Shown here: in pieces, positions 17,931 through 26,831 of the stretch
Layout of the letters: each line of letters begins with the position of its first letter
How positions within the stretch are numbered: the stretch's first letter is position 1
Origin: Xaviernesmea oryzae
GTDB lineage: Bacteria; Pseudomonadota; Alphaproteobacteria; Rhizobiales; Rhizobiaceae
Assembly (NCBI RefSeq): GCF_900177415.1
Contig: NZ_FXAF01000001.1
Location: 312,501-376,500 of the forward strand
DNA length: 64,000 nucleotides
Direction: 5' to 3'
Notes under the pieces: model-generated
What the model was told of the DNA's origin: nothing
Database searches by the model: none
Seen by the model: the letters and a program-made list of their open reading frames with translations, nothing else
Position numbers and translations under genes: made by a program

Positions 17931-19817
17931 TTACAGAAAGACCGTCGAGAAATAAGGCACGGCAGCGATCACCAGAAGGCCGACCATCAGCGCGCCGATA
18001 TAGGGCCAGATGGCCTTCATGGCCTCGTCCGGCGAAACGTTGCCGATCTTGCAGGCGATGTAGAAACCGATGCCGATCGGCGGGGTCATGAGGCCGATAT
18101 TCATCGCCGTCACCACCACCATGGAATAATGGATGTCGTTGATGCCGAGCGAGCGGGCGACCGGGAACATGATCGGCGCCATCAGCACGATCGCCGGCAG
18201 GCCCTCGAGCACGCAGCCGAGCACCATGAAGATCAGGATGGAGACCCCCATGAAGGTCATCCAGCCGCCCGGCAGGCCCTGCACCGCTGCCACGAGCTGC
18301 GCGGCAAACCCTGTCTGCGTGAGAGCCCAGGCCATGGCCGAGGCAGCCCCGAGGATCATCAGGATCGCACCCGACAATGCCGCCGTTTCGACGAGCATCG
18401 AATAGATCCGGCCAAGGCTGATACCCCCATAGAGGACGGCGCCGATGATCATCGCATAGAGCACCGCGATGGTCGACACCTCGGTGGCGGTCGCGATGCC
18501 TTCACCGACGGCGGTACGGATCAGGAAGGGCAGGACGAGCGCCGGTGCTGCGATCAGCAGGGTTTTCTTGATGACGGCGAATGGCGCGCGCCGTACGCCT
18601 TCCATGGCCTCGTGCCGGGATTTCCACCGCGCCAGGATCGCGAGCACCAGCAGCAGAACCATGGCGATCGCGAAACCGGAGGTGAACAGGCCGGCGATCG
18701 ACACGCCTGCCGCAGACCCCAGTACGATCAGCACGATCGAAGGCGGCACGGTCTCGGCCATTGCCGCGCCGGTCGCCAGCAGGGCAATCATTTCCGGCGG
18801 CTTGTGACCGCGGCGCTTCATCTCCGGAAACAGTGCCGGCGCGACGGTCGCCATATCCGAAACCTTGGAGCCGGAAATGCCGGAGACCAGGAAGAGCGAA
18901 CCGAGCAATACATAGGACATGCCGGCCCGCACATGGCCGAGCAGCGAAGCGAGAAACTCGACGATCGCCTTGCCCATGCCCGTCGCGTCGAGGATGCAGC
19001 CGAGCAGCACGAAGATCGGCACGGAAAGCAGGATGATGCTCGACATCCCTTCATCCATGCGGCCGATCATCACGAAGACCGGCACCGACGTCGTGAAGGA
19101 GAGAAAGGCGAGCGTTCCGAGGCCGAAGCAGAAGGCGATCGGTACGCCGAGCACCAGGAACAGCGCGACGAAGCCGACCAGGAAGATCGGGATATTCCAG
19201 TTGCCGATCTCTTTGAGGCTCGGTCCCATCAGCCAGAGCAGACCGGTCACCGCGGCGATCAACCCCAAGGAAACGGCTATCTGCCGAAAGCCGGAGCCTT
19301 TCAACGCCTTGACGAGCGCCAGGATCAGCATCAGCGCGACGCCCGCGGGCAGCGCCGCGGCACGATAGCTCATCGGAATGTTGAGCGCCGCCGAGGTGAT
19401 GTAGGATTCCTCGATCGCGTATTCGTAGGCCGGCCGCAGCATCACGCCGAGAAAAACCGCCATAAGCAGCATGGCAAGCGTACCGGCAAGTGCCTGGGCT
19501 TTTTCGGGCAGCATGCCGACGAAAAGCGTAAGCCGCAGATGTTCGCTGCGGTCGACGGCCATGGCCGCGCCGAGCATGGCAAGCCATAGGAAGGAAATCG
19601 ACGCGACTTCATCGATCCAGATGATCGGCAGCGAAAAGACGTAGCGGGAGATCACGCCCGTCAGCAGAAGCGCGATGATGGCGACAAGCAGCACCGCCGC
19701 AACCGCCTCTATGGGCCGCATCCAGACGGAACCGGTTTGCTGGGGCGCCACCCCTTCGAGGCCGGCCAGCAGCGACGCCTCGTCCATCGGCTCGATCGTA
19801 TTATTGGCTGCCGTCAC
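17931..19817 (-). CDS. TRAP transporter fused permease (DctQ-DctM)
   Basis: 628 aa, combining the small four-helix DctQ subunit (residues ~30-185, with the W-I-D-E motif in IIWIDEVAS) and the large DctM subunit (~200-625, about twelve membrane segments, with GSKVSDMATVAP and PPSIVLIV motifs). The start is a GTG preceded by GGAGGGTGACGC. It is the first gene of the TRAP unit and drives sodium-coupled uptake with the downstream binding protein. Fusions of this kind are known but less common than separate genes. Confidence 0.93.
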   Translation of the reverse strand: MTAANNTIEPMDEASLLAGLEGVAPQQTGSVWMRPIEAVAAVLLVAIIALLLTGVISRYVFSLPIIWIDEVASISFLWLAMLGAAMAVDRSEHLRLTLFVGMLPEKAQALAGTLAMLLMAVFLGVMLRPAYEYAIEESYITSAALNIPMSYRAAALPAGVALMLILALVKALKGSGFRQIAVSLGLIAAVTGLLWLMGPSLKEIGNWNIPIFLVGFVALFLVLGVPIAFCFGLGTLAFLSFTTSVPVFVMIGRMDEGMSSIILLSVPIFVLLGCILDATGMGKAIVEFLASLLGHVRAGMSYVLLGSLFLVSGISGSKVSDMATVAPALFPEMKRRGHKPPEMIALLATGAAMAETVPPSIVLIVLGSAAGVSIAGLFTSGFAIAMVLLLVLAILARWKSRHEAMEGVRRAPFAVIKKTLLIAAPALVLPFLIRTAVGEGIATATEVSTIAVLYAMIIGAVLYGGISLGRIYSMLVETAALSGAILMILGAASAMAWALTQTGFAAQLVAAVQGLPGGWMTFMGVSILIFMVLGCVLEGLPAIVLMAPIMFPVARSLGINDIHYSMVVVTAMNIGLMTPPIGIGFYIACKIGNVSPDEAMKAIWPYIGALMVGLLVIAAVPYFSTVFL

Positions 19818-19970
19818 GCGTCACCCTCCCTCCTTTATGCTGCGCCAGGCGCAAGCCGGAAGATTTTACGTCGGGACGACCGCAGGCTTGATACCGCAAA
19901 TGAACGAATCCGCCCTCCCCGACGATCCGCTCCCTCCTCCCGACGAAAGGCTCCTCCAGCCATCCGCATC

Positions 19971-19989
19971 GATCCATGATGTGGATCAT
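19971..19989. promoter_or_regulatory. Possible operator upstream of the TRAP operon
   Basis: Two nested inverted repeats, GATCC-N7-GGATC and ATGAT-GTGG-ATCAT, about 155 bases upstream of the TRAP permease start within the 286-base gap to the next gene. An IclR-type site would be plausible here. No recognised consensus, so low confidence. Confidence 0.3.
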
Positions 19990-20103
19990 ATTTTCCTAGG
20001 ATTGCGGGAGTGTGCGCAACCCGAGAGGTTTAAGCAAGCCTAAAAACACAGAACGAGGAAAAACTTGCCAAAGCGATCCATATTACGGAACGTTAATTGC
20101 TCC

Positions 20104-20910
20104 TCAGGAAGTCACGCTTCCCGAAACCGTGACATGCAGTCCGCCATCCACGGGGAGCTCGACACCGGTGATATATTTCGCCTCGTCGGACGCTAGGAAA
20201 ACCGAAGCCCAGGCAATGTCCCAGCCGTCTCCCTGGCGTTTCATGGGCGAAAGCGCATCGCGCTTTGCCTTCATCTCCTCCGACGAACCGTAATAGCCGC
20301 TGATCTGCTTCTGGATATGCGGCGTGTCCATCACGCCCGGCAGGATCGCGTTGGCGCGGATACCCTTCGCGGCATATTCGATCGCGATCGCCCGGGTGAA
20401 GTGATTGAGGGCAGCCTTGGATGCATAATATGAAACGTATGGATAGCCGGTCCACCGGATGGAGGCGAGCGATGAGATATTGATGATCGCACCGCTCCCC
20501 TGGCGCTCCATGATGGGCAGGACAGCCTTGCAGGTGAGGAACGCGCTGGTGAGATTGACGTCCATCACCCGCCGCCAGCTCTCTTCGGTAGCCTCCGCCG
20601 CGCCGCCCGGCGCATTGATGCCGACATTGTTGTGCAGCACATCGATACGACCGAAGCGCTCCATCGTCTTTTCGACTACGGCGGCGATGTCTGCGGACTT
20701 CGTGACGTCCGCAGCCAGCGCCAAACCCGCCCCGCCCTCGGACTCGATAACTTCAAGCGTGTTTCTTGCGGCATCGAGATTGACGTCGACGCAAACGACG
20801 CTGCCGCCTTCGCGGGCATAGGCGACGGCGGCAGCCTTGCCGTTCCCGAAACCCGGCCCGACCGAACCGGCGCCGAATACGAGAACGACCTTGTTCTTCA
20901 TGCGATCCAT
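20104..20910 (-). CDS. SDR family oxidoreductase with atypical glycine motif
   Basis: 268 aa from the ATG at 20910, which has GGAGGAG six bases ahead. The Rossmann motif is unusual (FGAGSVGPGFGNGKA instead of TGxxxGIG), while the acidic residue in CVDVN, the NNVGI strand, the catalytic Ser in NISSLAS and YYASK are conventional. The C-terminus has the usual ITGVELPVDGG. It is the last gene of a long minus-strand run and is separated from the amidohydrolase by 112 bases. Substrate unknown. Confidence 0.88.
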   Translation of the reverse strand: MDRMKNKVVLVFGAGSVGPGFGNGKAAAVAYAREGGSVVCVDVNLDAARNTLEVIESEGGAGLALAADVTKSADIAAVVEKTMERFGRIDVLHNNVGINAPGGAAEATEESWRRVMDVNLTSAFLTCKAVLPIMERQGSGAIINISSLASIRWTGYPYVSYYASKAALNHFTRAIAIEYAAKGIRANAILPGVMDTPHIQKQISGYYGSSEEMKAKRDALSPMKRQGDGWDIAWASVFLASDEAKYITGVELPVDGGLHVTVSGSVTS

Positions 20911-21022
20911 GCGTTGCTCCTCCCGGCCGCTCTCCCCGGCGGCCTGAAACAACTTAGGATGCGGTTTCCATTCGGTCCATGTTCAATGACGAACAGGATA
21001 TGTCCGGAAACGTAGTAAGGGA

Positions 21023-22033
21023 TCAGGCAGCCGCCGCGGCCGACAGCTTCAGCCCGAGAATGCGGATTGCATTGTCGTGGAAAATCTTCTGCTTCACCGC
21101 TGGCGTCATCTCGATCTCGTCGAGCAGCTTCAGGCAGACGGCCGGATCCCAGCAGGGGTAGTCCGTGCCATACATGACGTTGTCCGCGCCGAAATATTCG
21201 ATCGCGAACTTCATGCCGGCGGAATGGGGCGAGACCGTATCGGTGAACATGCGGTGCAGGTAATGGCTGACGGGCTTCGGCAGGCCGGCGGTCTTGGAGT
21301 TCTTGTCCATTCGGCCGGATTGATAGGGCAGCGCGCCGCCGGTATGCGACATGACGATCTTGAGCCCGGGATGCCGTTCCAGCATGCCGGAGAGGATGAG
21401 GCGCGAGGCGGCTGCGCTCACTTCCATCACCCGGCCGAGGCTGAGGTGGAGTGCATCGTTATACCCCTGCAGCAGGTCGGCGAAGACCGCATCGGTCGGG
21501 TGCAGGAAGACCGGCAGGCCGAGTTCTTCCACGCGGCTGTAGAAAGGTTCCAGCCGTTCGTCGTCGATCATGCCTTCCTTGCCGACGCTGCCCGGCAGGT
21601 TGACGCCCATCAGGCCGAGCCGGTTGACGGCGTCGTCCAGCACGTCGATGGCCACCTTCGTGTCGACGAGCGGAATGGCAGCCGAAGCCCAGACACGGCC
21701 GGGATAACGCCGCTGCCCCCAGGCCATTTCCTCATTCCAGGCGAGCGCCGCATCGCGGCCCTCTTCCACCGGAAGCTCGGAGAAATAGACCGAGAGGGGA
21801 CCGATCGAGCAAACGACGGAGATGTCGTGGCCAAGGCTGTCCATATAGCCGAGCTGTTCGTCGAGATCGAACCATTCCTTCCAGCTCGCCACCGTGCCGC
21901 GGCGGCCGTTGGCGCCGTGATAGGTGTAGCCGCCGCGCGCGTTCACCACCGCCTTCGGAAAGCCTTCGCGCTTCAGAAGCGGCTCGAAAATCGACCGCGG
22001 CCACCAGTGGAAATGGGAATCGATGATCTTCAT
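21023..22033 (-). CDS. ACMSD-type amidohydrolase
   Basis: 336 aa, a metal-dependent TIM-barrel of the ACMSD subfamily (decarboxylases and hydratases of aromatic-pathway acids). All expected ligands are visible: HFH at residues 7-9, His in FLHPTD, His in SHTGG and Asp in GTDYP. It lies 19 bases after the second ABC permease, so it probably acts on the transported compound or a breakdown product. It could be a decarboxylase, a hydratase or a lactonase; the sequence does not decide. Confidence 0.87.
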   Translation of the reverse strand: MKIIDSHFHWWPRSIFEPLLKREGFPKAVVNARGGYTYHGANGRRGTVASWKEWFDLDEQLGYMDSLGHDISVVCSIGPLSVYFSELPVEEGRDAALAWNEEMAWGQRRYPGRVWASAAIPLVDTKVAIDVLDDAVNRLGLMGVNLPGSVGKEGMIDDERLEPFYSRVEELGLPVFLHPTDAVFADLLQGYNDALHLSLGRVMEVSAAASRLILSGMLERHPGLKIVMSHTGGALPYQSGRMDKNSKTAGLPKPVSHYLHRMFTDTVSPHSAGMKFAIEYFGADNVMYGTDYPCWDPAVCLKLLDEIEMTPAVKQKIFHDNAIRILGLKLSAAAAA

Positions 22034-22052
22034 GGCTCTATCCTCGATGGTT

Positions 22053-22832
22053 TCAGCGGCCGGTATCCGTCCGCCAGGAGTCGGTCTTGGATTCCAGGAA
22101 CGACAGGATCTGGGTCAGGATGACGCCGAGCAGGATGACGATGACGATCGACACCATCATCCTGGTCGTCTGCATGAGCTGACCGTAATAGGTGATCGCA
22201 TAGCCGAGACCGGCATTGGCGCCGAAGAGTTCCGCCACCACGACGCCGGTCAGTGCACGGCCGACACCGAGGCGAAGACCGGCCATCATGACAGGCACAG
22301 AACCCGGCAATGCGACCCGGAAGAAAATGTCATAAGGCTTCGCCCCGAAGGAGCGGGCGGCGCGGGCGAGGTCCCGATCGGTATTCTTGATGCCCGAGAG
22401 CGTGTTGGCATAGATCGGCGTCAGCGCGAAGAGAAAGGCGATCGCGATGATCGTCGGCGTGCCGTAACCGAGCCAGGCGACGAAGAGCGGATAGAAGGCG
22501 ACGGTCGGGGCCGAATATTTGAACCAGATGAAGGGTTCGAGCGCCGCTTCCACATCCGAGAACCAGCCGGCCAGCATGCCGAGCAGGATACCGGCGACAG
22601 TGGCAAGTCCCATCGACCAGGCGAAACAGTAAAGCGTCGCGCCGACATTGGCCGCAACCTGGCCGTCCTCGAACTGGACGACGAATTCGGCCCAGACCTG
22701 GCTCGGCGTCGAAATGAAGAACGGGTTGATGAAACCGCCATCAACGGCGATCTGCCAGAGGACGACCAGGCCGACCATCGACAGCGTGCCGAGGATCAGC
22801 GCCTGACGGCGATAGAAGAGTTCGGCAATCAT
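22053..22832 (-). CDS. NitT/TauT-type ABC transporter permease (SsuC-like) 2
   Basis: 259 aa with about six membrane segments and the conserved EAA-like loop around DRDLARAARSFGAKPYD. I chose the ATG at 22832, overlapping the stop of the other permease (ATGA) with GGAGG five bases ahead, rather than the TTG 12 bases upstream. With the adjacent permease it would form a heterodimeric channel of the nitrate/sulfonate/hydroxymethylpyrimidine importer type. Confidence 0.92.
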   Translation of the reverse strand: MIAELFYRRQALILGTLSMVGLVVLWQIAVDGGFINPFFISTPSQVWAEFVVQFEDGQVAANVGATLYCFAWSMGLATVAGILLGMLAGWFSDVEAALEPFIWFKYSAPTVAFYPLFVAWLGYGTPTIIAIAFLFALTPIYANTLSGIKNTDRDLARAARSFGAKPYDIFFRVALPGSVPVMMAGLRLGVGRALTGVVVAELFGANAGLGYAITYYGQLMQTTRMMVSIVIVILLGVILTQILSFLESKTDSWRTDTGR

Positions 22833-23644
22833 TTCGACCTCCAATCGCGGACCTTGTTTTCCACCGAACGGACCAGGATCGTCAGCGTATAGCCGAAGGC
22901 GCTGACAACCAGCGCGTAGACGAGCAGGCGGTCGATGCGCATGGCCTGGCCATAGAGATTGAGCTGGTAGCCGATGCCCGCCTGCGACACGAAGAGCTCG
23001 CCCACCACGACGCCGAGCACGGCGCGGCCGACAGCAAGTCTGATGCCCGTGAGCAACGCGGGCAGCGAGCCCGGCACCAGCACGCGCGAAAAGATGTCGA
23101 ATTTGGAGGCTCCGAACGAACGCGCCATGCGGAGAAGCTTCGGATCAGCCTCGCTCATCCCGGCCATCGTGTTCAGCACGATCGGGAAGACGGCGCCGAG
23201 GAAGACGACCGCGATCTTCGGCGCCATGTCGATGCCGAGCCAGATGACCAGGATCGGCAGGAGCACCAGCGTCGGCGCGATATAGAGCGCCATCAGCGGC
23301 GGATCGATCAGATAGCGGGCGATCTTCGACGTGCCGAGCAGCACGCCGAGCGGAATGGACACGACGATCGCCAACGCAAAGCCGGCGACGAATTCCGTCA
23401 GGCTGATACGCGCATGATAGAGAAAATTGTCATTCCTGAAGATATCGATCGCCGCGAGGAAAACCTCGGTCGGCCGACTGGTGAAACGGCCGTTCACCCA
23501 GCCCATCGACGGGGCTACCTGCCAAAGGACAAGGAACAGCAGAACGGCCAACGTACCCACCACCGCCGAGCGGGACGGATACAGGAAAGAAAAGGAAACC
23601 TGTTTGGCTTCCGCCGGTGCGGCGGTCATTTCTGCCGATCTCAT
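22829..23644 (-). CDS. NitT/TauT-type ABC transporter permease (SsuC-like) 1
   Basis: 271 aa, homologous to the neighbouring permease. A cytoplasmic stretch of about 25 residues precedes six membrane segments; the EAA-like loop is ADPKLLRMARSFGASKFDIF. It overlaps the ATPase gene by four bases at its 5' end and the other permease by four bases at its 3' end. Two different permeases in one importer of this family are less common than a homodimer. Confidence 0.92.
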   Translation of the reverse strand: MRSAEMTAAPAEAKQVSFSFLYPSRSAVVGTLAVLLFLVLWQVAPSMGWVNGRFTSRPTEVFLAAIDIFRNDNFLYHARISLTEFVAGFALAIVVSIPLGVLLGTSKIARYLIDPPLMALYIAPTLVLLPILVIWLGIDMAPKIAVVFLGAVFPIVLNTMAGMSEADPKLLRMARSFGASKFDIFSRVLVPGSLPALLTGIRLAVGRAVLGVVVGELFVSQAGIGYQLNLYGQAMRIDRLLVYALVVSAFGYTLTILVRSVENKVRDWRSK

Positions 23645-24435
23645 GCGACCTCCTGCACCAGCTGCATGCTGGACATGTCTTCCGCCAGATGTGCGCGCAG
23701 GCGCTTGCGGAGATTGTGGAAATCCTCGCTGTCGAGAACCTCCTCATCACGCGGGCGCGGCAGATCCACCTTGATCACTTCCTTGATATGGCCGGGGTTG
23801 CGGCCCATGACCACGATCTTGTCGGCAAGGAAGATCGCTTCATCGATATCGTGGGTGACGAACAGCGCCGTTTTCTTGTCGCGCTCCCAGATACGCAGAA
23901 GCTCGGTGCCCATGATCTCGCGGGTCTGGGCGTCGAGCGCTCCGAAAGGCTCGTCCATCAGCAGCACTTCGGGATCGACGGCGAGCGCGCGGGCGATGTT
24001 GACGCGCTGGCGCATGCCGCCGGAAAGCTGGTGCGGCTGATAGTCGGAAAAGCGGCCGAGACCGACGAGACGGATCATCTGCATGGCCTGTTCATCGAGA
24101 TTGCCCCCGCTCCACCGCTGCATTTCGAGCCCGAACTTGACGTTGCCGCGGACCGAGCGCCAGGGAAGGAGCGACGCTTCCTGAAACACCACCGCACGGT
24201 CGGGACCGGGACCGGTCACGTCCTTACCGTCGATCCGGATCGAACCGCGCGACAGGGCGACAAGCCCCGCGACGGCCATCAGCAGCGTGCTCTTGCCGCA
24301 GCCGCTGGAGCCGACGATGGTGACGAATTCGCCCTTCTCGACCGAGAGAGCCACGCCGTCGACGGCGGAAAACACCTCATCGCTCTTCGGTTTGCGGTAA
24401 TCGATCCCGAGATCGCGGATTTCAATCTGCGCCAC
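23641..24435 (-). CDS. NitT/TauT-type ABC transporter ATPase (SsuB/TauB-like)
   Basis: 264 aa. Walker A GSSGCGKST, signature LSGGMRQR, Walker B VLLMDEPFGALD and switch His in FVTHDIDEA are all intact. The GTG at 24435 is preceded by CAGGAGGA at proper spacing and gives the usual length; the frame is open further upstream through a hairpin. It couples by a four-base overlap to the first permease. It is separated from the binding-protein gene by a 58-base gap with a stable hairpin. Confidence 0.92.
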   Translation of the reverse strand: MAQIEIRDLGIDYRKPKSDEVFSAVDGVALSVEKGEFVTIVGSSGCGKSTLLMAVAGLVALSRGSIRIDGKDVTGPGPDRAVVFQEASLLPWRSVRGNVKFGLEMQRWSGGNLDEQAMQMIRLVGLGRFSDYQPHQLSGGMRQRVNIARALAVDPEVLLMDEPFGALDAQTREIMGTELLRIWERDKKTALFVTHDIDEAIFLADKIVVMGRNPGHIKEVIKVDLPRPRDEEVLDSEDFHNLRKRLRAHLAEDMSSMQLVQEVA

Positions 24436-24449
24436 TTCTCTTTCCTCCT

Positions 24450-24469
24450 GAGCGGGCCTCCGCCCGCTC
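24450..24469 (-). terminator. Intra-operon hairpin after the binding-protein gene
   Basis: GAGCGGGC-CTCC-GCCCGCTC, eight perfect base pairs, in the gap between the binding-protein stop and the ATPase ribosome site. Such hairpins commonly protect the upstream message or attenuate readthrough, giving more binding protein than membrane components. No T-run. Confidence 0.5.
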
Positions 24470-24493
24470 GTTATACTATCATACAAACGGAGC

Positions 24494-25474
24494 TTACGGC
24501 TTCCATTCGTTGTAGGTGTCGTGGAACGTGCCGACCCAGTATTTTTCGACCGGCATGGGCTCCTTGTAGGTGCCGTTCATGATGCCGATGTCCCAGAAGG
24601 TCTTCATGCCGGCTTCGCTCGGCATGCGGCCGTCTTCGAAGATTTCGTCGATGAAATCGTCGTAACCGCGGCTGAGATAGGTCTCTTCGAGGCCGAGCTT
24701 TGCGGCGAGCAGCTTGACCGACTCTTCCTTGTGCTCCTTGGCCCAGCGCACCGCCTTGGCGAAACCGCGCAACACGGCCTTGATGGCGTTCGGATCGTTC
24801 TTGATGAAATCCTCGCGCGCATAGAAGACGTGGAACGGAAAGTCGGGGGCAATCGACTTCTGCTGCAGGATCAGGTTGAAACCGCGGTCTGCCGCCATGA
24901 ATTTTTCCGGCGTCGCAAAGATGTTGACTTCGAGCTGACCGGCTTCCATCGCGGCAAGACGCGGGACCGAACCGCCACCCTGGACGATCTGCACATCGGT
25001 TTTCGGATTGATGCCCTTGGTTGAGAGGGCATAACGGGTGAGGAAGTCGGTCGATGAGCCGAAGGTCGAAATACCGAAGCGCTTGCCCTTGGCTTCGTCG
25101 AGCGTCTTGATCGACGGCACGGCGTACCAGTCGAAAACCGCCATGTTGAACCCGCCGTAGAAGATCTTCACGCCTTGGCCGGTCTCGACACCCACCAGCG
25201 CTTCCGAAAAGGCGCCGACGCCGATATCGACGGCACCTGCGACCATGCCGCGCACCAGTTCGGTACCGCCCTTGAAGGCGACGACCTTCACGTTGACCCC
25301 CTCTTCCTTGAAGAAGCCCTGGGCGTCTCCGACATAAATCGGCAGCAGGGTCGACGTATTGAGCGGCAGGCCGATCGTAATATCGGTCTTCTCGATCGCC
25401 TGGGCGCTCGCCATTTGCCAGGAGAGCGCGGTCAATGCCGCCGCGGTCGCCAGTGTTTTCAGGAATTTCAGCAT
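24494..25474 (-). CDS. NitT/TauT-type ABC transporter substrate-binding protein
   Basis: 326 aa with a Sec signal peptide (MLKFLKTL...ASAQA, cleavage near residue 25). The NMT1/SsuA-like periplasmic-binding fold includes GLPLNTSTLLPIYVGDAQGFF at the start and the FGSSTDF loop in the middle (this run is about residues 34-105). A GGAGGAGAGA ribosome site precedes the ATG. Relatives bind nitrate, alkanesulfonates, taurine, hydroxymethylpyrimidine or phthalate-like acids, so the ligand is open. It should feed the downstream permeases and ATPase. Confidence 0.92.
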   Translation of the reverse strand: MLKFLKTLATAAALTALSWQMASAQAIEKTDITIGLPLNTSTLLPIYVGDAQGFFKEEGVNVKVVAFKGGTELVRGMVAGAVDIGVGAFSEALVGVETGQGVKIFYGGFNMAVFDWYAVPSIKTLDEAKGKRFGISTFGSSTDFLTRYALSTKGINPKTDVQIVQGGGSVPRLAAMEAGQLEVNIFATPEKFMAADRGFNLILQQKSIAPDFPFHVFYAREDFIKNDPNAIKAVLRGFAKAVRWAKEHKEESVKLLAAKLGLEETYLSRGYDDFIDEIFEDGRMPSEAGMKTFWDIGIMNGTYKEPMPVEKYWVGTFHDTYNEWKP

Positions 25475-25492
25475 TCTCTCTCCTCCTTGTGA

Positions 25493-25518
25493 GATGCCTG
25501 CACTCCTCTGCGGGCATC
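25493..25518 (-). promoter_or_regulatory. Hairpin upstream of the binding-protein gene
   Basis: GATGCCTGC and GCGGGCATC arms (one G-U pair in RNA) around an eight-base loop, 19 bases before the binding-protein ATG in the 70-base gap after the MmgE/PrpD gene. With the hairpin after the gene, it brackets the binding-protein message and may mark a processing or stabilising element. Confidence 0.4.
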
Positions 25519-25544
25519 CGTCATGATGTAAAATCAGTGTCTCT

Positions 25545-26831
25545 TCAGGCCGCCTCGCTCTTCGAAACCGGGAAACCGGTCAAGCTCCGCATCAGGCCAC
25601 GCGCCTCGGCGACCGCCGAGAGATCGGCGCCCGCGAAGGCCGCCTCGATCCGCTGCAACGGCCGCGTCACAGCCATCGGCAAGCTTTCGAGTTTGCGATC
25701 GAGGGCGCTATGCAGGTTCTCGTCGGAGTTCTGCGGCCAGACAGCCTCACGTGTCTGGCCCTTCTCCGACACGACAACCCGCGCCGGCCAGCCCTCGACG
25801 GGAAGACCATCATCCGCCGTAACGGTGACACGCTTAGTTAGATCCAGGGCATTCCCGTCGAACGGCCGGCTGCGATCCACGTCCATCAGTCGCGGCGGCT
25901 CATAGGCGGCGATGCCCAACTGCAGACCGAGATGGGCGATGGTCGAAAGCCTGTCTTCGGTATCGAGCGGCCGGCCGACGACCGGAACCGCAACCGGCGG
26001 CAGGAAAACCCGCACGGTTTCGATCGCATCCGGATCAAGGCCCTTGTGCAGCAGACTGGAAAAAGCCTGGATGGCATTCATCCCCTGGCGGGCCGATACG
26101 AAAGGCTTCACGCCCACGCACGCGATCGCCATCGGGTCGACATGCTTTTCCTCCAGAGCGCCGGCGGCAGCAGCCTGCCCCTTCATCCAGACGGGAGACA
26201 ACAGATCGAGGTCGCCTTTGACGCCGGCCTTTGCGGCCAGTGCCGCGCGGATGCCCTTGAACGTCGCCTCGCCGATCGCCAGCCAGCGTGCCGAAGGCAT
26301 GCCGGAAGGCCGCCCGTTCCGACCGGAACTGCCAGCCATGGCGAGCACCAGCGCCTGTGCGACCCGCTCTTCCGAAAGATCGAGCGCGATCGCCACGCTG
26401 ACCGCAGCGGCCGCAGGCGCCGCGAACAGGCCGGGCCAGGTTTCCGGCAATGCCGAAACGCCGCCGACGGCTTCCGAAAGCGCCACGCCGACCGAATGAC
26501 CGGCAGCAACGGCTTTCACATAGGTTCCGCAATCCTGCGCAAAGGCCAGCGCCGCCGGCACCGCCATGGCATCCGGCGTGGCGCAGGAAGGCACATGGAT
26601 CGCATCCCATTCCGTGAACCTGATAACCGCCGACGCGCTCGCAGCAGAGGAGATTGCGTCGCCGGCACCGGTTTCGCGATAGAAGGCAAGCAAGGAGGAG
26701 GCTTCTTTCGCACCGGCACCAGCCGCCAGACAGACAAGCGCGTCGACGGTGTGCAGGTTGACGAGATCGCGGAGCTTCCGGTCTCCGCCATCGATCGTCA
26801 GAAGAATGGAAACGAGATCGCGTGCGTTCAT
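25545..26831 (-). CDS. MmgE/PrpD family protein
   Basis: 428 aa. The N-terminal all-helical half and the later Gly-rich SGRNGRPSGMPSARW and CVGVKPFVSARQGMNAI segments resemble MmgE/PrpD proteins (2-methylcitrate dehydratase, cis-aconitate decarboxylase, and many uncharacterised enzymes). It is somewhat shorter and more divergent than PrpD (about 480 aa), so the citrate-type reaction should not be assumed. It overlaps the upstream M24-like gene by four bases. A hydration or dehydration step in the operon's pathway is the likeliest role. Confidence 0.8.
   Translation of the reverse strand: MNARDLVSILLTIDGGDRKLRDLVNLHTVDALVCLAAGAGAKEASSLLAFYRETGAGDAISSAASASAVIRFTEWDAIHVPSCATPDAMAVPAALAFAQDCGTYVKAVAAGHSVGVALSEAVGGVSALPETWPGLFAAPAAAAVSVAIALDLSEERVAQALVLAMAGSSGRNGRPSGMPSARWLAIGEATFKGIRAALAAKAGVKGDLDLLSPVWMKGQAAAAGALEEKHVDPMAIACVGVKPFVSARQGMNAIQAFSSLLHKGLDPDAIETVRVFLPPVAVPVVGRPLDTEDRLSTIAHLGLQLGIAAYEPPRLMDVDRSRPFDGNALDLTKRVTVTADDGLPVEGWPARVVVSEKGQTREAVWPQNSDENLHSALDRKLESLPMAVTRPLQRIEAAFAGADLSAVAEARGLMRSLTGFPVSKSEAA

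Noticed and set aside
16647..19589. 980-aa open frame on the plus strand across the TRAP genes
   Set aside because: It runs antisense to the fused TRAP permease and binding protein, which have clear motifs; the translated product is rich in His, Arg and Asp, as expected for a GC-rich shadow frame.
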